NCBI GenBank assembly: GCA_023396115.1
Contig: JAEWXC010000043.1
Location: 56,554 to 120,553 of the forward strand
Length of the DNA: 64,000 nucleotides
Source: Actinomycetes bacterium
Lineage (GTDB): Bacteria > Actinomycetota > Actinomycetes > Propionibacteriales > Nocardioidaceae
Direction: 5' to 3'
Part shown: in pieces, positions 25,220 through 33,490 of the stretch
Numbering within the stretch: the first letter of the stretch is position 1
Layout: each line of letters opens with the position of its first letter
Program-made: the position numbers and the translations under genes
The notes under the pieces: generated by a model
What the model was told of the DNA's origin: nothing
Database searches by the model: none
The model's input: only the letters and a program-made list of their open reading frames with translations

Positions 25220-28200
25220 GTGCGAGCTCGCGAGCGCGTCGTCAGCACCCTGCGCAGTGCCGGGTCCCACGTGCCCACCGGAGTCCGGGGACCGGTCGGC
25301 CGTGCCACCCGCCGCTTCCGCAGCGGGTTCTCCGGTCCGCTGGTCAGCGTCGTGCTGCCGGTCAGTGATGACGAAACCACGCGGATCGGGCCGATGCTCG
25401 ACGAGGTGCGCGACTCCAGCCACCGCAACCTCGAGGTGCTGGTGGTCCCGTTCGGGCGCACCGACACCGTGCGTCCGGTGGTGGAGACCCACGCCGAGGC
25501 CGACTGGCGGATCCGGGTGCTGCGGCCGCAGGGCGACCTGACCCGGGCGCGGAACACCGGCACCGCGGCCGCCCGGGGCGAGTACCTGGTCGTGGTCCGC
25601 GGCGGCGACAACCTGCCCCGCTACGGGCTGGGTCGGCTGGTGCAGCGGCTCGAACGCACCGGCAGCGACTTCGCGGTGGGCCGCCAGGAGCGCCCCGACG
25701 TGCCGATGGCCGTGGTCACCGCCCCGCTGGAGGCGGCGCACCGGACCGGGGTCACCGGCACCACGCTCGCCGCGTCGCCGGTCGCTGCCACCGACCTGGG
25801 CCTGGGCAACAAGCTGTTCCGCACCAGCTGGTGGCGCAGCCAGTCGTTGGCGTTCGCCGACGGCACCGAGCACCGCCACGACGTGGTCCTGGACGCCTAC
25901 GCGCGGGGCCGCTTCGACCTGCTGAGCGAGGGCACCTACGTGCCGACCGACCGGCGTGACGGGGTCGCGGTCGGCTCCGCGCTGCCGGTCCTGGACGGCC
26001 TGTCCGACTGGGTGCGCGAGCAGGAGGGCGTCGCCGCCCGGCTCCGGTCCCTGGCCGTGCCGAACGCGTTCGACCAGTGGCTGTGGGGCGTGATGGACAC
26101 CGCCGTGCACCCGTTCCTGGACGACGTCGAGCGCGCCACCGACGAGCAGTGGGAGCTGCTGCGCACCGAGGTGGAGCGGCTCGAGGAGCACGCCGGCCCC
26201 GGTGTGCGCCGGCTGCTGCGTGCGGAGTCGAAGGTCAAGCTGGCCCTGGCCCGGCGCGGGCTGCGTGCGGAACTGGCCCGGTTCGTTGCCGGCCGCTGGT
26301 TCACCAACGGCAACGTGCCGACCGAGGTCGCCGACGGCGTGGTCCGGGCCCAGCTGCCGTTCCACGACGACACCACCCTCGGCCTGCCCGACGAGGCGTT
26401 CGAGATGAGCGAGGCGGAGCTGCCGATGCGGCTCCAGCTGCACGGTGCCCAGTGGCTCGACGGGGCCTGGGTGCTGGACCTCTACGCCCGGATCGACTTC
26501 GTCTCCATGCCGGAACCGCCGCAGGTGCAGGCCCGGCTGGTGCCCGACGGCGGGGGCGCCGCGGTGCCGGTCACCGTGGAGCTGACCCCGGACCCGCGCG
26601 CCAACCAGGGCGACGCCAACCCGCAGCGGTTCCAGGACTTCGCCCAGGGCGCCGTGCGGCTCCGGGTCGACCCCGCCGACGTGCTCGCCGCCGCCGCGGA
26701 CGGGCCGTGGCGCGGCCAGGTGGAGGTGTCGCTCGCCACCGGTGGCCTGACCCGTACCAGCCGGATCACCGCCGTCGACGACCGCGGCTCGGCCGGGATG
26801 CTCGACACCGGCCACCTGCCGCCCCGGGTGCTGGGGGAGTGGCAGGTCGGCCTGGCCGGCGGGTCGCACCCCGCCGTCGTGGTCTCGCCCGCCCCGCGGC
26901 TGCGCTGGCGGAAGGTGGCGCTGCAGGGCCGCCGGCTGCACGGCACCCTGGAGGCGACGCGTCCCGGCGCGGCCCCCACGCACCTGCGCGTCGACGGAGC
27001 CGGCCGGCTCTCCGAACGGGCCCGCCTGACCCCGCAGGGTCAGGACGCGTGGCAGGTCGACCTGACCGTGCCGCGCGGCTGGGTCGACCCCGGTCGCGCC
27101 CGGTGGAGCGTGACCGCGGAGTCCGGGGACGGCGAGCTGGACGTGGCCTGGCCCGCACCGGACGCGACGTTCCTCGGCGAGGGCGCCGGGTCGCTGGTGC
27201 TGATGCGGTCGGACTCCGGCGGCACCACGCTCGTCGAGGCCACGCGCAGCGCCGTCATCGAGCGTCACGAGGTGCTCGACGGGCTGGTCCGGCTGACCGG
27301 CCGTTGGCTCGGTGAGCCGCCGGCCACGCCACGGTTCGTGCTCGGCCGGCCCGAGGCCGAGGTCGAGGGCACCGTCGTGGTCAGCACCCCCGAGCAGCTG
27401 GTCGTGGAGTTCGACACCCGGCACGACCCGTGGCAGCTGCGCGAGACGCTGCTGCCGACCGGGCGCTACTGGGTGACGCTCACCTCCGCCGACGGCAAGC
27501 ACCCGGGCAAGGTGTGGCTCGGCGAGGAAGCACTGACCGACCTGCTCCGTACCCGGGTCTCGGGCGGGTTCCACCACCGGATGATCCGGATGGGCCGCGA
27601 CGTGGGCCTGTTCCTGCGCGCCCCCGTCACCGACCGGGACCGGGGACCGCACCCGCAGGCCGTGCTGCAGCAGTGGCACGCGACCACCGACGCCCCGATC
27701 GCCGAGGACCTCGTCTACCTGCAGTCCTACGCCGGGGTCGACGCCACCGACTCCCAGCTGGCGCTGCACCACCAGATCGTCGCCACCCGCCCGGACCTGC
27801 GGATCGTGTGGGGCGTCGCCTCGGAGTCGGTGTGGACCCCGCCGGGTGCCGACCGCGTGGTCATGCAGACCCGCGAGTGGTACGAGGCGATGGCCACCGC
27901 GAAGTACCTCTCGCTCAACATCGACGTGGACCGCTGGTTCCACGTGCGCGAGGGCCAGCGGCTGCTGCAGACCTTCCACGGCTACCCGTCGAAGTCGATG
28001 GGCCTGCGGATGTGGCGGGCCAAGGGCTACACCCCGCTGCGGATCGAGCACGAGCTGGCCCGGACCCGCGACGACTGGTCGCTGATCCTGACCCCGTCGC
28101 CCGAGATGGACATCCACTACCGCACCGAGTACGCCTACGAGGGTCCGATCCACTCCCGGGGGTACCCGCGCGACGACGTGCTGCGCGGGCCCGACGCCGA

Positions 28201-28780
28201 GCGGCTGCGCGCCGAGACCCGGGCCCGGCTGGGCATCGCCGAAGGACAGAAGGCGATCCTCTACGGCCCCACCTGGCGTGATGACAAGGCCACCAATTGG
28301 CGCCGGGCCGAGGCGGTGCTGCACCTGGACATCACCGCCGCCTCCCGCGCACTGGGCCCCGACTACGTCTTCCTGATGCGCGGGCACAGGTTCCACCAGC
28401 CGGCCGTCGAGACCCCCGGGGCGCGGATGATCGACGTCACCGCCTACCCGGAGATCAACGACCTGATCCTGGCCTCCGACGCCGCGGTGCTCGACTACTC
28501 CTCGCTGCGCTTCGACTTCTCCCTCACCGGCCGCCCGATGGTCTTCCTGGTGCCCGACCTGGACGAGTACGTCGGCGGCATCCGGGGCTTCCTCTACGAC
28601 TACCGCAGCACCGCACCGGGCCCGCTGGTCGACGACGTCGACCAGGTCGTCGCCCACCTGCGCGACCTGGACCGGCTCAGCCGGGACCACGCCGAGCAGT
28701 ACGCGGCCTACGACCAGCAGTTCAACCGGTACATGGACGGTCGGGCCGCGGAACGGGTGGCGCAGGCCTGGCTCACCTGA
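25220..28780 (+). CDS. degenerate GT2 - CDP-glycerol glycerophosphotransferase fusion
   Basis: An 1186-residue fusion and the largest gene of the island. The N-terminal GT2 fold is recognisable (VSVVLPVSDDETTRIGPML, ARNTGTAAARGEYLVVV), but the metal-binding DxD position reads RGGDN, so this half may be inactive. A long beta-rich middle (about 380-800) follows. The C-terminal ~380 residues are a convincing TagF/TarL-type transferase (HGYPSKSMGLRMWRAKGY, LYGPTWRDD, LDYSSLRFD near 1090, and a GRPMVFLVPDLDEY end). It therefore complements the opposite neighbour, whose GT2 is intact and phosphotransferase worn. The GTG at 25220 has GGAAGG upstream. Likely extends a polyol-phosphate chain; glycerol versus ribitol cannot be told. 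Confidence 0.82.
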   Translation: MRARERVVSTLRSAGSHVPTGVRGPVGRATRRFRSGFSGPLVSVVLPVSDDETTRIGPMLDEVRDSSHRNLEVLVVPFGRTDTVRPVVETHAEADWRIRVLRPQGDLTRARNTGTAAARGEYLVVVRGGDNLPRYGLGRLVQRLERTGSDFAVGRQERPDVPMAVVTAPLEAAHRTGVTGTTLAASPVAATDLGLGNKLFRTSWWRSQSLAFADGTEHRHDVVLDAYARGRFDLLSEGTYVPTDRRDGVAVGSALPVLDGLSDWVREQEGVAARLRSLAVPNAFDQWLWGVMDTAVHPFLDDVERATDEQWELLRTEVERLEEHAGPGVRRLLRAESKVKLALARRGLRAELARFVAGRWFTNGNVPTEVADGVVRAQLPFHDDTTLGLPDEAFEMSEAELPMRLQLHGAQWLDGAWVLDLYARIDFVSMPEPPQVQARLVPDGGGAAVPVTVELTPDPRANQGDANPQRFQDFAQGAVRLRVDPADVLAAAADGPWRGQVEVSLATGGLTRTSRITAVDDRGSAGMLDTGHLPPRVLGEWQVGLAGGSHPAVVVSPAPRLRWRKVALQGRRLHGTLEATRPGAAPTHLRVDGAGRLSERARLTPQGQDAWQVDLTVPRGWVDPGRARWSVTAESGDGELDVAWPAPDATFLGEGAGSLVLMRSDSGGTTLVEATRSAVIERHEVLDGLVRLTGRWLGEPPATPRFVLGRPEAEVEGTVVVSTPEQLVVEFDTRHDPWQLRETLLPTGRYWVTLTSADGKHPGKVWLGEEALTDLLRTRVSGGFHHRMIRMGRDVGLFLRAPVTDRDRGPHPQAVLQQWHATTDAPIAEDLVYLQSYAGVDATDSQLALHHQIVATRPDLRIVWGVASESVWTPPGADRVVMQTREWYEAMATAKYLSLNIDVDRWFHVREGQRLLQTFHGYPSKSMGLRMWRAKGYTPLRIEHELARTRDDWSLILTPSPEMDIHYRTEYAYEGPIHSRGYPRDDVLRGPDAERLRAETRARLGIAEGQKAILYGPTWRDDKATNWRRAEAVLHLDITAASRALGPDYVFLMRGHRFHQPAVETPGARMIDVTAYPEINDLILASDAAVLDYSSLRFDFSLTGRPMVFLVPDLDEYVGGIRGFLYDYRSTAPGPLVDDVDQVVAHLRDLDRLSRDHAEQYAAYDQQFNRYMDGRAAERVAQAWLT

Positions 28781-28829
28781 GCCCCGCCCCTGAACCCTCG
28801 CGTTCGGCCGGTGCCCGGCCCGGGAACGC

Positions 28830-28865
28830 ACGAAGGTCCGCACCCCACGGGGTGCGGACCTTCGT
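28830..28865. terminator. bidirectional terminator hairpin
   Basis: A 17-bp perfect stem, 28830-28846 with 28849-28865 (arm ACGAAGGTCCGCACCCC). It lies in the convergent gap between the large transferase and the cytidylyltransferase-SDR gene and can serve both. Confidence 0.85.
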
Positions 28866-28874
28866 CGTGCCGGG

Positions 28875-28942
28875 CTCAGCCCGGGTCCGCCGGCCGCCCG
28901 CGTCGCGAGCGGCAGCGGGCGGATTGGCGGATCAGGGCTCAG
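28875..28942. repeat. long imperfect inverted repeat, element B
   Basis: Arms 28875-28901 and 28915-28942 pair over about 27 bases with few mismatches. The right arm contains the stop codon (28939-28941) of the minus-strand gene, read there as CTGAGCCCTGATCCGCC. The opening CTGAGCCC and following TCCRCC are shared with element A at 3481, which also embeds a stop codon. It may act as a second terminator. Confidence 0.65.
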
Positions 28943-30411
28943 TCGTCGGTTGCGGCCAGCCCCTCCAGGGCCTGGGCGAGCGGGTCGATGCGGCGCAGGT
29001 CGATCACGTGACCGGTGCCCTGGGACAGCAGCGTGTCCAGCGAGGCGCGGGCCACCGCCACCGACTCCAGCAGCGAGTCGGCCGGCTCCTGGCCGAACGC
29101 CTTGGTCCGCATCGGGGTGCCGGTGCGCTCGGGGTTGATGCAGTTCACCCGGACCCCGTCAGCGGCCCACTCGTCGGCCAGGGCCTGGGTGAGGTTGACG
29201 GTGGCGGCCTTCGCCGAGGAGTACAGGCTGTAGCCGCTGCGTCCGCGGGTGTAGGAGCTGGAGGTGAACAGCAGCAGGCTGCCCTGGCTGGCCAGCAGGT
29301 GCGGGTGGAAGATCTGCGCGATCAGCACCGGGGCGATGTAGTTGATCTCGGTGGCGCCCCAGATGGTCTCGTCGGTGGCGTCGACCAGCTTGCCCATCGG
29401 CAGCACCCCGGCGGTGTTGACCACGTAGTCGACCCGGCCGTGCTCGGCCACCACCTGGGCGGCGGCAGCAGCGACGTCCTCGCGGCGCTGCACGTGCGTG
29501 CCGGTGCCGGAGCGGGAGAAGGTGCACACGGTGGCGCCGTAGCCCGCGGCCAGCTCGGCCAGGTCCGCGCCGATCCCGTAGGACCCGCCGAAGACGACCA
29601 GCACCTTGCCCTCCAGCACCCGGCGGTAGTCCTCGTCGGAGTAGGTGGTCGGCAGGTCCTGGGCGGTCAGCTGGAACAGCTTGTCGGCGATGTAGAGGTC
29701 GATCGGTTCGGTGACCTTCATGTTGCGCTCGTCGCCGGGCACCACCCAGATCGGCACGTCCGGCAGGTAGCGCAGCACCACGGTGCAGTCGTCGGTGGCC
29801 TCGAACGCCGGGTCGTCCGCGGCGATCTCGTAGGCCCGGCGGATCACGTCGGCACGGAAGGCCTGCGGCGTCTGCCCGCGGCGCAGCGCGGCGCGCGGCG
29901 GGATGTCGCGGATCGTGTTGTCCTCGGCGACCTCGATGATCGTGTCGGCCGAGGGGATGGCCACGTCGACGGCGTCGTAACGGTCCAGCGCCTCGAAGCA
30001 GTCGCCGATGATCCGCTCGGAGAGCAGCGGACGCACCGCGTCGTGCAGCAGCACCTTGCAGTCGCCCTCGCCGAGCGCGTCCAGGGCCCGCAGCGTGGTG
30101 CCGTTGCGGGTGTCGGCGCCCTCGAGGATCTGGGTGACCTTGCCGTAGCCGCCCTTGGTGACCATCGCCCGGACCGCGTCGAGGTGGCCGGGGGTCATCA
30201 TCACGATGATCTCGTCGACCTCCTCGTGCCGGTCGAGGATGCCCAGGGTGTGCTCCATGATCGGCAGGCCGGCGATCTTGACCAGCTGCTTGGGGATGTC
30301 CAGTCCGACGCGGGTGCCGACGCCGCCGGCCAGGAGCACCGCCACCCGGCGCAGGGAGCCGCCGGGGGTCGTGGTCGGGGTACCGGCGGGGCCGTCGGAG
30401 GTCGAGGTCAT
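28939..30411 (-). CDS. bifunctional cytidylyltransferase - SDR reductase, probable CDP-ribitol synthesis
   Basis: A 490-residue fusion. Residues about 20-245 are an IspD/TarI-type cytidylyltransferase (LLAGGVGTRVG, then IPKQL, later HDAVRPL). Residues about 255-485 are a short-chain dehydrogenase (VVFGGSYGIGADLAEL cofactor loop, NTAGVLPMG, and catalytic YSLYSSAK near 390). This matches the layout of Haemophilus Acs1/Bcs1, which reduces ribulose 5-phosphate and activates ribitol 5-phosphate with CTP. In an island with three glycerophosphotransferase-like proteins, making CDP-ribitol for a teichoic-type polymer is the best inference. It is not the MEP-pathway IspD, which would lack the SDR half. 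It ends at a strong terminator. Confidence 0.85.
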   Translation of the reverse strand: MTSTSDGPAGTPTTTPGGSLRRVAVLLAGGVGTRVGLDIPKQLVKIAGLPIMEHTLGILDRHEEVDEIIVMMTPGHLDAVRAMVTKGGYGKVTQILEGADTRNGTTLRALDALGEGDCKVLLHDAVRPLLSERIIGDCFEALDRYDAVDVAIPSADTIIEVAEDNTIRDIPPRAALRRGQTPQAFRADVIRRAYEIAADDPAFEATDDCTVVLRYLPDVPIWVVPGDERNMKVTEPIDLYIADKLFQLTAQDLPTTYSDEDYRRVLEGKVLVVFGGSYGIGADLAELAAGYGATVCTFSRSGTGTHVQRREDVAAAAAQVVAEHGRVDYVVNTAGVLPMGKLVDATDETIWGATEINYIAPVLIAQIFHPHLLASQGSLLLFTSSSYTRGRSGYSLYSSAKAATVNLTQALADEWAADGVRVNCINPERTGTPMRTKAFGQEPADSLLESVAVARASLDTLLSQGTGHVIDLRRIDPLAQALEGLAATDD

Positions 30412-30557
30412 GGAGCGGGTCGCTCGCTTTCGTCAGTTCGGCCGTCAGGAAACGTCTGCGAGTCTCCCACACGCCGGTGCCCGCGCCGGGGCGCGACTCC
30501 GGTCACCCCGCCTGCCCGGGTCCGCCTCGGGTCGGGCCGGGCCCGCGACCCGTGGCC

Positions 30558-30563
30558 TAGCAT
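30558..30563 (+). promoter_or_regulatory. candidate -10 box for the hypothetical protein - sulfotransferase pair
   Basis: TAGCAT about 64 bases before the GTG at 30627, which has its own GGAGAG site. The region is also upstream of the divergent cytidylyltransferase-SDR gene. Confidence 0.4.
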
Positions 30564-30626
30564 GAGCGCGACCAGCCGGACCCCCGCTGCGGCGGACGGG
30601 TCGGGCGAGCCCGGTGAGGAGAGAGC

Positions 30627-31052
30627 GTGTCGAGCACGGCAGCCCACGACAGCGGCGGCGACCCGACGGCCCAGGCCGTGACGCAGGACGCCGCCACCCC
30701 CGTCGACCCCCGACTGGTCGACGCCCTGCGGGCCGAGCTCGCCGCGGTCGGGACCACCGACGCCGAGCTGGTGGACCGGCTCACCGGGGCCGCACTGCAG
30801 GCCGGCGCCGGCCTCACCGTCACCGACGGCCCGCTGGGGGCGACGCTGGACGTCGACGGGGCCGCCGCCCTGTCCGTCGCGGTGCTCACCGAGGCGGCCC
30901 GCTCCACCGGTGCCGCCCACGACGCCGACTCCCTCGACGCCCGGGTCACCGAGCTGCGTGCCCGCGTCGAGTCGGCCCGCACCGACCCGGAGAACATCGA
31001 GAACCTCACCGCGCGCGAACTGCTGCGCCGGCTGCTGGGAGGTCGGCGATGA
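30627..31052 (+). CDS. hypothetical protein preceding the sulfotransferase
   Basis: A 141-residue acidic protein with no recognised family. A Ser/Thr/Ala-rich N-terminus (about 1-25) is followed by mostly helical sequence; the C-terminal 40 residues (ARVTELRARVESARTDPENI, then LTARELLRRLLGG) are charged and could form a short coiled coil. It has no signal peptide, membrane segment or cysteine. GGAGAG precedes the GTG. Its stop codon overlaps the sulfotransferase ATG (ATGA), so the two are translationally coupled and may be partners; no other evidence of function. Confidence 0.7.
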   Translation: MSSTAAHDSGGDPTAQAVTQDAATPVDPRLVDALRAELAAVGTTDAELVDRLTGAALQAGAGLTVTDGPLGATLDVDGAAALSVAVLTEAARSTGAAHDADSLDARVTELRARVESARTDPENIENLTARELLRRLLGGRR

Positions 31053-32332
31053 CCGGGCGCCCCGCACCGTTCCCGGCCGGCACCCGGGTGCTGCACGTCG
31101 GTCCGCACAAGACCGGCACCACCACCGTCCAGGCTGCGTTCCACCAGAACCGTGAGGCCGCCGCCGCCCAGGGCGTCGTCTACCCCGGCAAGGGCCCGCA
31201 CCCGATGCTGGGGGCGATGGCCGCCGCCACCGGGACCCCGCTGGCCGGGCGGACCCTGGCCGAGGGCGAGGCCCAGTGGGCGCGCATCGTGGCGGAGGTC
31301 GCCGCCGCCGGCGAGGCCACCACCGTGGTCAGCTCCGAGTTCCTGTGCGAGGCCACCCCCGACCGGATCGGCCCGCTGGTCCAGGACATGGGGGCCGACC
31401 GGATCCAGGTGGTCATCACCCTGCGTCCGCTGGTGCGGATCCTCGCCTCCCAGTGGCAGCAGTACATGCAGAACGGCGCCGCGCTGCGGCCGGCTGACTG
31501 CGGACCTTACGAGGCGTGGCTGCACGACCTGCTCGACGACCCGGGGAGCAGCACCGTCACCCCGTCGTTCTGGCGCCGGCACACCCACGACCGGCTGGTG
31601 CGGACCTGGGTGGAGGCCGTGGGCGCCGACCGGGTGAGCGTGGTGGTGGTCGACGAACGGGACCGCCGCGGCGTCCTGGACGCCTTCGAGGCGCTCACCT
31701 CCCTGACCCCGGGCACCCTCGAACCCCGCGAGCTCACCGCCAACCGGTCGTTGACGCTCTCGGAGGTGGAGATGCTGCGCGCCTTCAACGAGCGCTACCG
31801 CGAGCACGGCTGGAAGGTCGCCGACCACACCCGACTGGTGCGGTTCGGGTCGCTGCGGCACCTGCAGCAGCGCACCCCGCTGCCCGAGGAGCCCAAGGTG
31901 CTCACCCCGCAGTGGGCCGTCGACCGGGTCTGCGAGCTCGGTGCGGCGATGGCCGAGGGCATCGCAGCCACCGGGGTCCGCGTGGTCGGTGACCTGTCCC
32001 TGCTCGGCGACCCGTCCGTGGCCCGCGGGGTCGGCGCGAACCCCGACGTGGTCCCCGTCCCGGTGGAGGTGGCCGCCCGTCACGTCGCCGGCCTGGTGAC
32101 CCGCCTCGACGAGCTCCGGCCCGACCGGGGCCCGGCGATGGGCGAGATCGGTGCCGCGGTGCGGGCCGACAAGCGGGCCCGGAGCACGCCCGCCCAGTCA
32201 GCGGCCTGGCAGCGGGAGGCCGACGACCTCCGCGCCCAGCTGGGCGCCACCCTGCGGGCCGACGAACTCTCCCGCCCCCAGCTGGCCCGGGTGCTGGCCG
32301 GGCGGGTGCGTCGCCGTCTGCTGGGACGCTGA
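31049..32332 (+). CDS. sulfotransferase-family protein
   Basis: A 427-residue protein whose N-terminus has the 5'-phosphosulfate-binding loop of PAPS-dependent sulfotransferases: HVGPHKTGTTTVQ at about residues 17-29. A second conserved segment, VVITLRPLVRILASQWQQY near 125-145, matches the 3'-phosphate-binding Arg/Ser region. The C-terminal ~90 residues are charged helical sequence. It would place sulfate on a hydroxyl of the envelope polymer or a glycolipid. Predicted cytoplasmic. It is the last gene before the conserved DUF2520-panC block resumes, so it marks the right edge of the island. Confidence 0.75.
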   Translation: MTGRPAPFPAGTRVLHVGPHKTGTTTVQAAFHQNREAAAAQGVVYPGKGPHPMLGAMAAATGTPLAGRTLAEGEAQWARIVAEVAAAGEATTVVSSEFLCEATPDRIGPLVQDMGADRIQVVITLRPLVRILASQWQQYMQNGAALRPADCGPYEAWLHDLLDDPGSSTVTPSFWRRHTHDRLVRTWVEAVGADRVSVVVVDERDRRGVLDAFEALTSLTPGTLEPRELTANRSLTLSEVEMLRAFNERYREHGWKVADHTRLVRFGSLRHLQQRTPLPEEPKVLTPQWAVDRVCELGAAMAEGIAATGVRVVGDLSLLGDPSVARGVGANPDVVPVPVEVAARHVAGLVTRLDELRPDRGPAMGEIGAAVRADKRARSTPAQSAAWQREADDLRAQLGATLRADELSRPQLARVLAGRVRRRLLGR

Positions 32333-32540
32333 GGCCGACCCGGACACCGGCGGCCACGCGGTCCGCTCAGGGGTACCACCTGCGCCGGGAACCGGCAGCA
32401 TGGCCCACGTCACACCCCGGTCCGGGTGACGCGGGGAATCGACAGGCGTAGATTCTTCGCTGTTCTTGGTGAGACACCATCGTCTGGTACCTGGCCGGCC
32501 CGTGCGCGGGTGGTCGGCGGGACTGAAACGTGAGGTTCAC

Positions 32541-33485
32541 ATGACCCAGCACGTCTGGCGTGCGCACCGGGTGGGCGTCATCGGCGCCGGCCGCGTCGGT
32601 GCCGTCATTGCCGCCGCGCTTCGCGCCGCCGGCCACGAGGTCGTCGCCGCTGCCGGTGAGTCCGACGCCTCCCGCGGTCGGATCGCCGAACTGCTCCCCG
32701 GTGTCGAGGTGACCAAGCCCTCCGAGGTGGCCCGCCGCAGCGACCTGCTCCTGCTCACCGTCCCCGACGACATGCTCCCCAACGTCGTCTCCGTGCTGTC
32801 GGCCTCCGGGGCGATCCGGGCCGACCAGGTCGTGGTGCACACCTCCGGCCGGCACGGTCTCGCGGTCCTCGCCGAGGCGGTGGCCGTCGGTGCCCGGGCG
32901 GTGGCCCTGCACCCGGCGATGACCTTCACCGGCACCTCGGTGGACCTGCCCCGCCTGGCCGGGTGCGTCTTCGGCGTCACCGCCGACGAGGCCGAGAAGC
33001 CGCTGGCCAGCCAGCTCGTCGCCGACCTCGGTGGCACCGCGATGTGGGTGCCCGAGGAGCGGCGCGCGCTCTACCACGCCGGTCTCGCGCACGGCGCGAA
33101 CCACCTGGTCACCCTGGTCACCGAGGCGATGGAGCTGCTCTCGGCCGCCGGTGCCGACGACCCGGCCCGGACCCTGCGCCCGCTGCTCACCGCCGCGCTG
33201 GACAACGCGCTGCAGTCCGGCGACGCCGCGCTGACCGGCCCGATCGTGCGCGGCGACGTCAACACCGTCACCCACCACCTGGCCGACATCGCCGCCAACG
33301 CCCCCGACACGCTGCCCTCGTACGTGGCGATGGCCCGCTCGACCCTGGCCCGGGTGGTCGCCGACGGTCGACTGCTGCCGATCCGGGCCCGCCGGATCAT
33401 CCAGGTGCTCGACGTCGCCGAGGACTCCTACCTGCGCAGCGTCACCGGCCTCCCGCCGCGCCAGGCTGACCGGCAGCGGTACTGA
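32541..33485 (+). CDS. Rossmann-like / DUF2520 domain oxidoreductase-type protein
   Basis: A 314-residue NAD(P)-binding protein of the family found just before panC in actinobacteria (Rv3603c). The N-terminal Rossmann fold has VGVIGAGRVGAVIAAALRAAG (about 11-31) and an LTVPDDML strand. The C-terminal half is the helical DUF2520 domain, like the dimerisation domain of 6-phosphogluconate/ProC-type enzymes. Start: the ATG at 32541 has TGAGG eight bases upstream; a TAGATT box at 32449-32454 is a possible -10. It ends six bases before panC. A role in pantoate or CoA precursor supply has been suggested from context; no reaction is shown here. Confidence 0.85.
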   Translation: MTQHVWRAHRVGVIGAGRVGAVIAAALRAAGHEVVAAAGESDASRGRIAELLPGVEVTKPSEVARRSDLLLLTVPDDMLPNVVSVLSASGAIRADQVVVHTSGRHGLAVLAEAVAVGARAVALHPAMTFTGTSVDLPRLAGCVFGVTADEAEKPLASQLVADLGGTAMWVPEERRALYHAGLAHGANHLVTLVTEAMELLSAAGADDPARTLRPLLTAALDNALQSGDAALTGPIVRGDVNTVTHHLADIAANAPDTLPSYVAMARSTLARVVADGRLLPIRARRIIQVLDVAEDSYLRSVTGLPPRQADRQRY

Positions 33486-33490
33486 TCCCC

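Noticed and set aside
22057..25368. 1103-codon plus-strand open frame
   Set aside because: Antisense to the 1066-residue transferase; composition is His/Gly/Gln/Arg-rich and motif-free.
25166..28843. 1225-codon minus-strand open frame
   Set aside because: Antisense shadow of the GT2-glycerophosphotransferase gene; no family motif.
28939..30411. MEP-pathway ispD
   Set aside because: The SDR domain fused at the C-terminus and the polymer-gene context fit CDP-ribitol synthesis better.
10162..32332. Prophage or integrative element around the envelope island
   Set aside because: No integrase, transposase, tRNA target or flanking direct repeat was seen; base composition is like the neighbours.
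32433..32464. SigR-type promoter before the DUF2520 gene
   Set aside because: GGGAAT and GTT are present but spaced about 22 bases apart rather than about 18.
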